Below, piece by piece: positions 62,209-64,000 of a stretch of 64,000 bases of DNA. The DNA comes from Bryobacteraceae bacterium (lineage in GTDB: Bacteria; Acidobacteriota; Terriglobia; Bryobacterales; Bryobacteraceae): the NCBI GenBank assembly GCA_026129905.1, contig JAHCHE010000025.1, positions 1-64,000 on the forward strand. Reading direction: 5' to 3'. The notes below the pieces were generated by a model that was not told the DNA's origin, did no database searches, and worked only from the letters and a program-made list of their open reading frames with translations. Every line of letters begins with the position of its first letter. Positions within the stretch are counted from its first letter, which is position 1. Position numbers and translations under genes: made by a program.

Positions 62209-63210
62209 ATGAAAACGCCGCGTGGAACCAGGCCGAACGCCAGGATTGACGTCGCGACAATCCCGGCGGGCATCGTTGGTCTTGGACTCATGGGACGGAG
62301 CATCGCCACCTGCCTGCTCGCCTCGGGTCACCCGGTCGTCGCGATCACCAGCACGCCCGCAAAGATCCAGGCCGCCAGGCGACACGTGCTTGCGCTGCTG
62401 AAGGAACTGCAGAAGGAAGGCCTCCTCAAAGAGGACCCTCGCCGGGTTCTCGATCGCTTGACGGTTTCCTCCGGCTACGCCGCCCTTGCCGGCGCCGGCA
62501 TCGTTGTCGAGTCGATCATCGAGAGCGTGGAAGCCAAGAAAAAGGTCATCCGCGCCGTCGAAGAGGTTGTCTCCCCCGACGCGTTGCTCGGCTCAAACAC
62601 GTCCGCCATTCCCGTCACCATCCTTCAGGATGGCGCGCTTCACCCGGAGCGCATCCTCGGCCTGCACTGGGCGGAACCGGCCCATGTCACGCGCTTCATG
62701 GAGATCATCTGCGGCAATCAGACCCTTCCGGAGCGCGCCGAACGCGCAATGGCGCTGGCGGCGCGCTGGGGCAAGGAGCCGTCTCTGCTGCGCCGCGACA
62801 TCCGCGGATTTATCACCAACCGCTGCATGTACGCGCTACTTCGCGAAGCGTTTCACCTGGTGGACTCGGGCTACGCGACCGTCGAGGATGTCGACCGTTC
62901 GCTCCGCAATGACTTTGGCTACTGGATCCTGTTCGCCGGCGTTTTCCGGTTCATGGACCTTACCGGAATCCCGGCATACGCCGCCGTCATGAAGGACTTG
63001 AACCCGGAACTCAACAACTCCTCCGAAGTTCCGGCATTAATGAGGAAAGTGGTCGACTCCGGCGCTCGCGGCGTCTCCAACGCGAAAGGTTTCTACAGCT
63101 ACACGCCGGCGCAAGCCAGACGCTGGGAAAAGCTGTTCCTGACATTCACCTACGAGGTTCGCGCGCTCGCGCAAAAGTATCCCGCCGACATCGGCAACCG
63201 GAAACGATAG
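62209..63210 (+). CDS. 3-hydroxyacyl-CoA dehydrogenase family protein
   Basis: A 333-residue protein from the ATG at 62209 after GGAAGGG. The NAD site is GIVGLGLMGRSIATCLLASG, the serine block SNTSAIPVTIL and the catalytic histidine in GLHWAEPAHVTRFMEII (HWAEP for the usual HFFNP). The C-terminal helical domain is present (DFGYWILFAGVFRFMDLTG). It would oxidise a 3-hydroxy acid or acyl-CoA with NAD. The ridA neighbour suggests amino-acid or sugar-acid breakdown, not fatty-acid oxidation. Confidence 0.92.
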   Translation: MKTPRGTRPNARIDVATIPAGIVGLGLMGRSIATCLLASGHPVVAITSTPAKIQAARRHVLALLKELQKEGLLKEDPRRVLDRLTVSSGYAALAGAGIVVESIIESVEAKKKVIRAVEEVVSPDALLGSNTSAIPVTILQDGALHPERILGLHWAEPAHVTRFMEIICGNQTLPERAERAMALAARWGKEPSLLRRDIRGFITNRCMYALLREAFHLVDSGYATVEDVDRSLRNDFGYWILFAGVFRFMDLTGIPAYAAVMKDLNPELNNSSEVPALMRKVVDSGARGVSNAKGFYSYTPAQARRWEKLFLTFTYEVRALAQKYPADIGNRKR

Positions 63211-63246
63211 CGCCTCAGAACCGCTGCTGATAGCGCGAACTGACCA

Positions 63247-63801
63247 TCAGGTCCTCGAGGAAAACATCTTGATGAGACGCTCGGCCAGTTCGACGGGATA
63301 CGGAGCGGGGTGGCCGTCGTGAGTGGATGCGCCGCGTGGGTCGGCCCATATCGAACGGAACCATGTCTTCATTTCTTCCTTCGTCAGCATCGACAGCGCC
63401 TTCTGGAGCGGCGGCGTGGTCCGATATTCGCCGCCCTTCCGCAGGAAGAGGATGTACTCGACGTCGTTCTTGATGATCACGCCTGGCTGGTATGGCTTCC
63501 CGTAGAAGCCGGCGCCGTTCCCTTCCGCCTCGGTCACGCCATTGGCAATCTTGTTCCAGAGAATCGGTTGCAGGCAGTCCAGGCCGAGTTTGCGTGCGCG
63601 GACCTGGATATCCGAGTGCAGAGGCACAAGGTGATGGCGGCCGCCGCACTTTCTGGGAATACAAACGGCGCCAACGACGCAGCAGATTCGCCCCCCGCCC
63701 ACAAGGACGCGGCGGCATTCCAGCCAGACGCGCTCCAGCTCCGAAAGGAAGTGCTGGTAGTCCGCCGGATTATCGCCGGCCACGAGACCGAACCGGTCTC
63801 T
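63247..63801 (-). pseudogene. Truncated DNA methyltransferase remnant (N4/N6 beta type)
   Basis: About 185 codons match the middle of a site-specific DNA methyltransferase: AGDNPADYQHFLSELERVWL, RVLVGGGRICCVVGAV, HSDIQVRARKLGLDCLQPIL, WNKIANGVTE, GKPYQPGVIIKNDVEYILF and the end HPAPYPVELAERLIKMFS. The segment opens directly after a stop (TAA at 63802-63804), losing the DPPY/SPPY catalytic motif. It ends at 63247 without the SAM-binding DPFxGTG motif. The core is intact but neither essential end is present, so it is almost certainly inactive. No restriction gene is adjacent. Confidence 0.8.
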
Positions 63802-63857
63802 TTAAATAGAAAATAACTCCATTTAATTGAGGGGGACGCCGACGCGCTTTGCCGCCG

Positions 63858-64000
63858 CTACGGCGTCGTTTCCGAGTGTGGAGCGGCGCCGCTGGCCAGG
63901 TGGCGGTAGAAGCCGAGATCTTCTCCCGTGAGCTGCTTCGTGGCGAACAGGATCTGTCCGGCGTGCTGCGCGAAGTGCTCTACCACGTGGTAGATGGCTT
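63858..64000 (-). CDS. DUF1572/DinB-like protein, C-terminal end (partial)
   Basis: The last 47 codons of a leftward gene whose start lies beyond the window. The sequence AIYHVVEHFAQHAGQILFAT followed by KQLTGEDLGFYRHLAS is typical of the C-terminus of DUF1572/DinB-superfamily proteins, including histidines that bind metal. DinB-like proteins form four-helix bundles and act on small thiols or have unknown roles. Confidence 0.75.
   Translation of the reverse strand, partial: AIYHVVEHFAQHAGQILFATKQLTGEDLGFYRHLASGAAPHSETTP

Overview
The window reads as chromosomal DNA of an acidobacterium, most likely of the Bryobacterales/Solibacter group. It is G+C-rich and carries families typical of that lineage: an ADOP-type ABC permease (3305-5812), a decayed VWFA-related acidobacterial domain gene (2032-2708), two proteins ending in the Solibacter paralog domain TIGR03437 (13446-17864 and 30959-32317), a secreted DUF1592/DUF1552 pair (35669-39331), a CehA/McbA metallohydrolase and a tandem PIG-L pair. 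The taxonomic call is inferred from family content; no marker phylogeny was run.

Layout. 1-5.8 kb: ankyrin-repeat gene, VWFA pseudogene, DUF3303 protein, ADOP permease. 5.95-12.4 kb: a compact six-gene operon hdrC-hdrB-hdrA-flxD/flxC-flxB-flxA. It encodes an NADH-linked heterodisulfide-reductase-type electron-bifurcating complex and is the metabolic centrepiece of the window. 12.4-13.4 kb: moaB and ribosomal genes rpmB-rpmG. 13.4-23 kb: a giant secreted NHL/BACON/TIGR03437 protein, a divergent PHP metallohydrolase, a hemerythrin, a sialidase-like propeller and a two-repeat lipoprotein. 23-32.3 kb: a phosphorylase-fold protein with an unusual active site, an FRG-domain protein, a medium-chain dehydrogenase with a split transketolase, chrA and a second TIGR03437 protein. 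32.6-41.1 kb: a TPR protein, tRNA-Sec (selC), a radical SAM protein of the tetraether/membrane-spanning-lipid synthase type, the DUF1592-DUF1552 pair and a DarTG toxin-antitoxin pair. 41.2-47.5 kb: a sulfatase facing rhamnose mutarotase, a DUF4412 protein, an M11-like metalloprotease and a phosphoesterase. 47.5-53.1 kb: prfB with its programmed frameshift, Sua5, a sugar nucleotidyltransferase, an MFS transporter and gltX. 53.2-64 kb: tandem PIG-L deacetylases with an ATP-dependent DNA ligase, a glycosyltransferase, a TolC-like protein, TPR, DapA-like, RidA and 3-hydroxyacyl-CoA dehydrogenase genes, a methyltransferase remnant and the end of a DUF1572/DinB gene.

How the parts fit. The Flx-Hdr operon, tRNA-Sec and molybdenum-cofactor gene suggest a flexible redox metabolism with at least some anaerobic capacity. 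The secreted hydrolases, sulfatase, mutarotase, transporters and phosphorylase-like protein fit a polysaccharide-degrading soil or sediment heterotroph. The most unusual items are the Flx-Hdr operon with its fused FlxD-FlxC subunit, the glucan-phosphorylase homologue whose sugar-binding residues are largely replaced while the cofactor lysine is kept, and the selC gene with no Sec machinery or selenoprotein in view.
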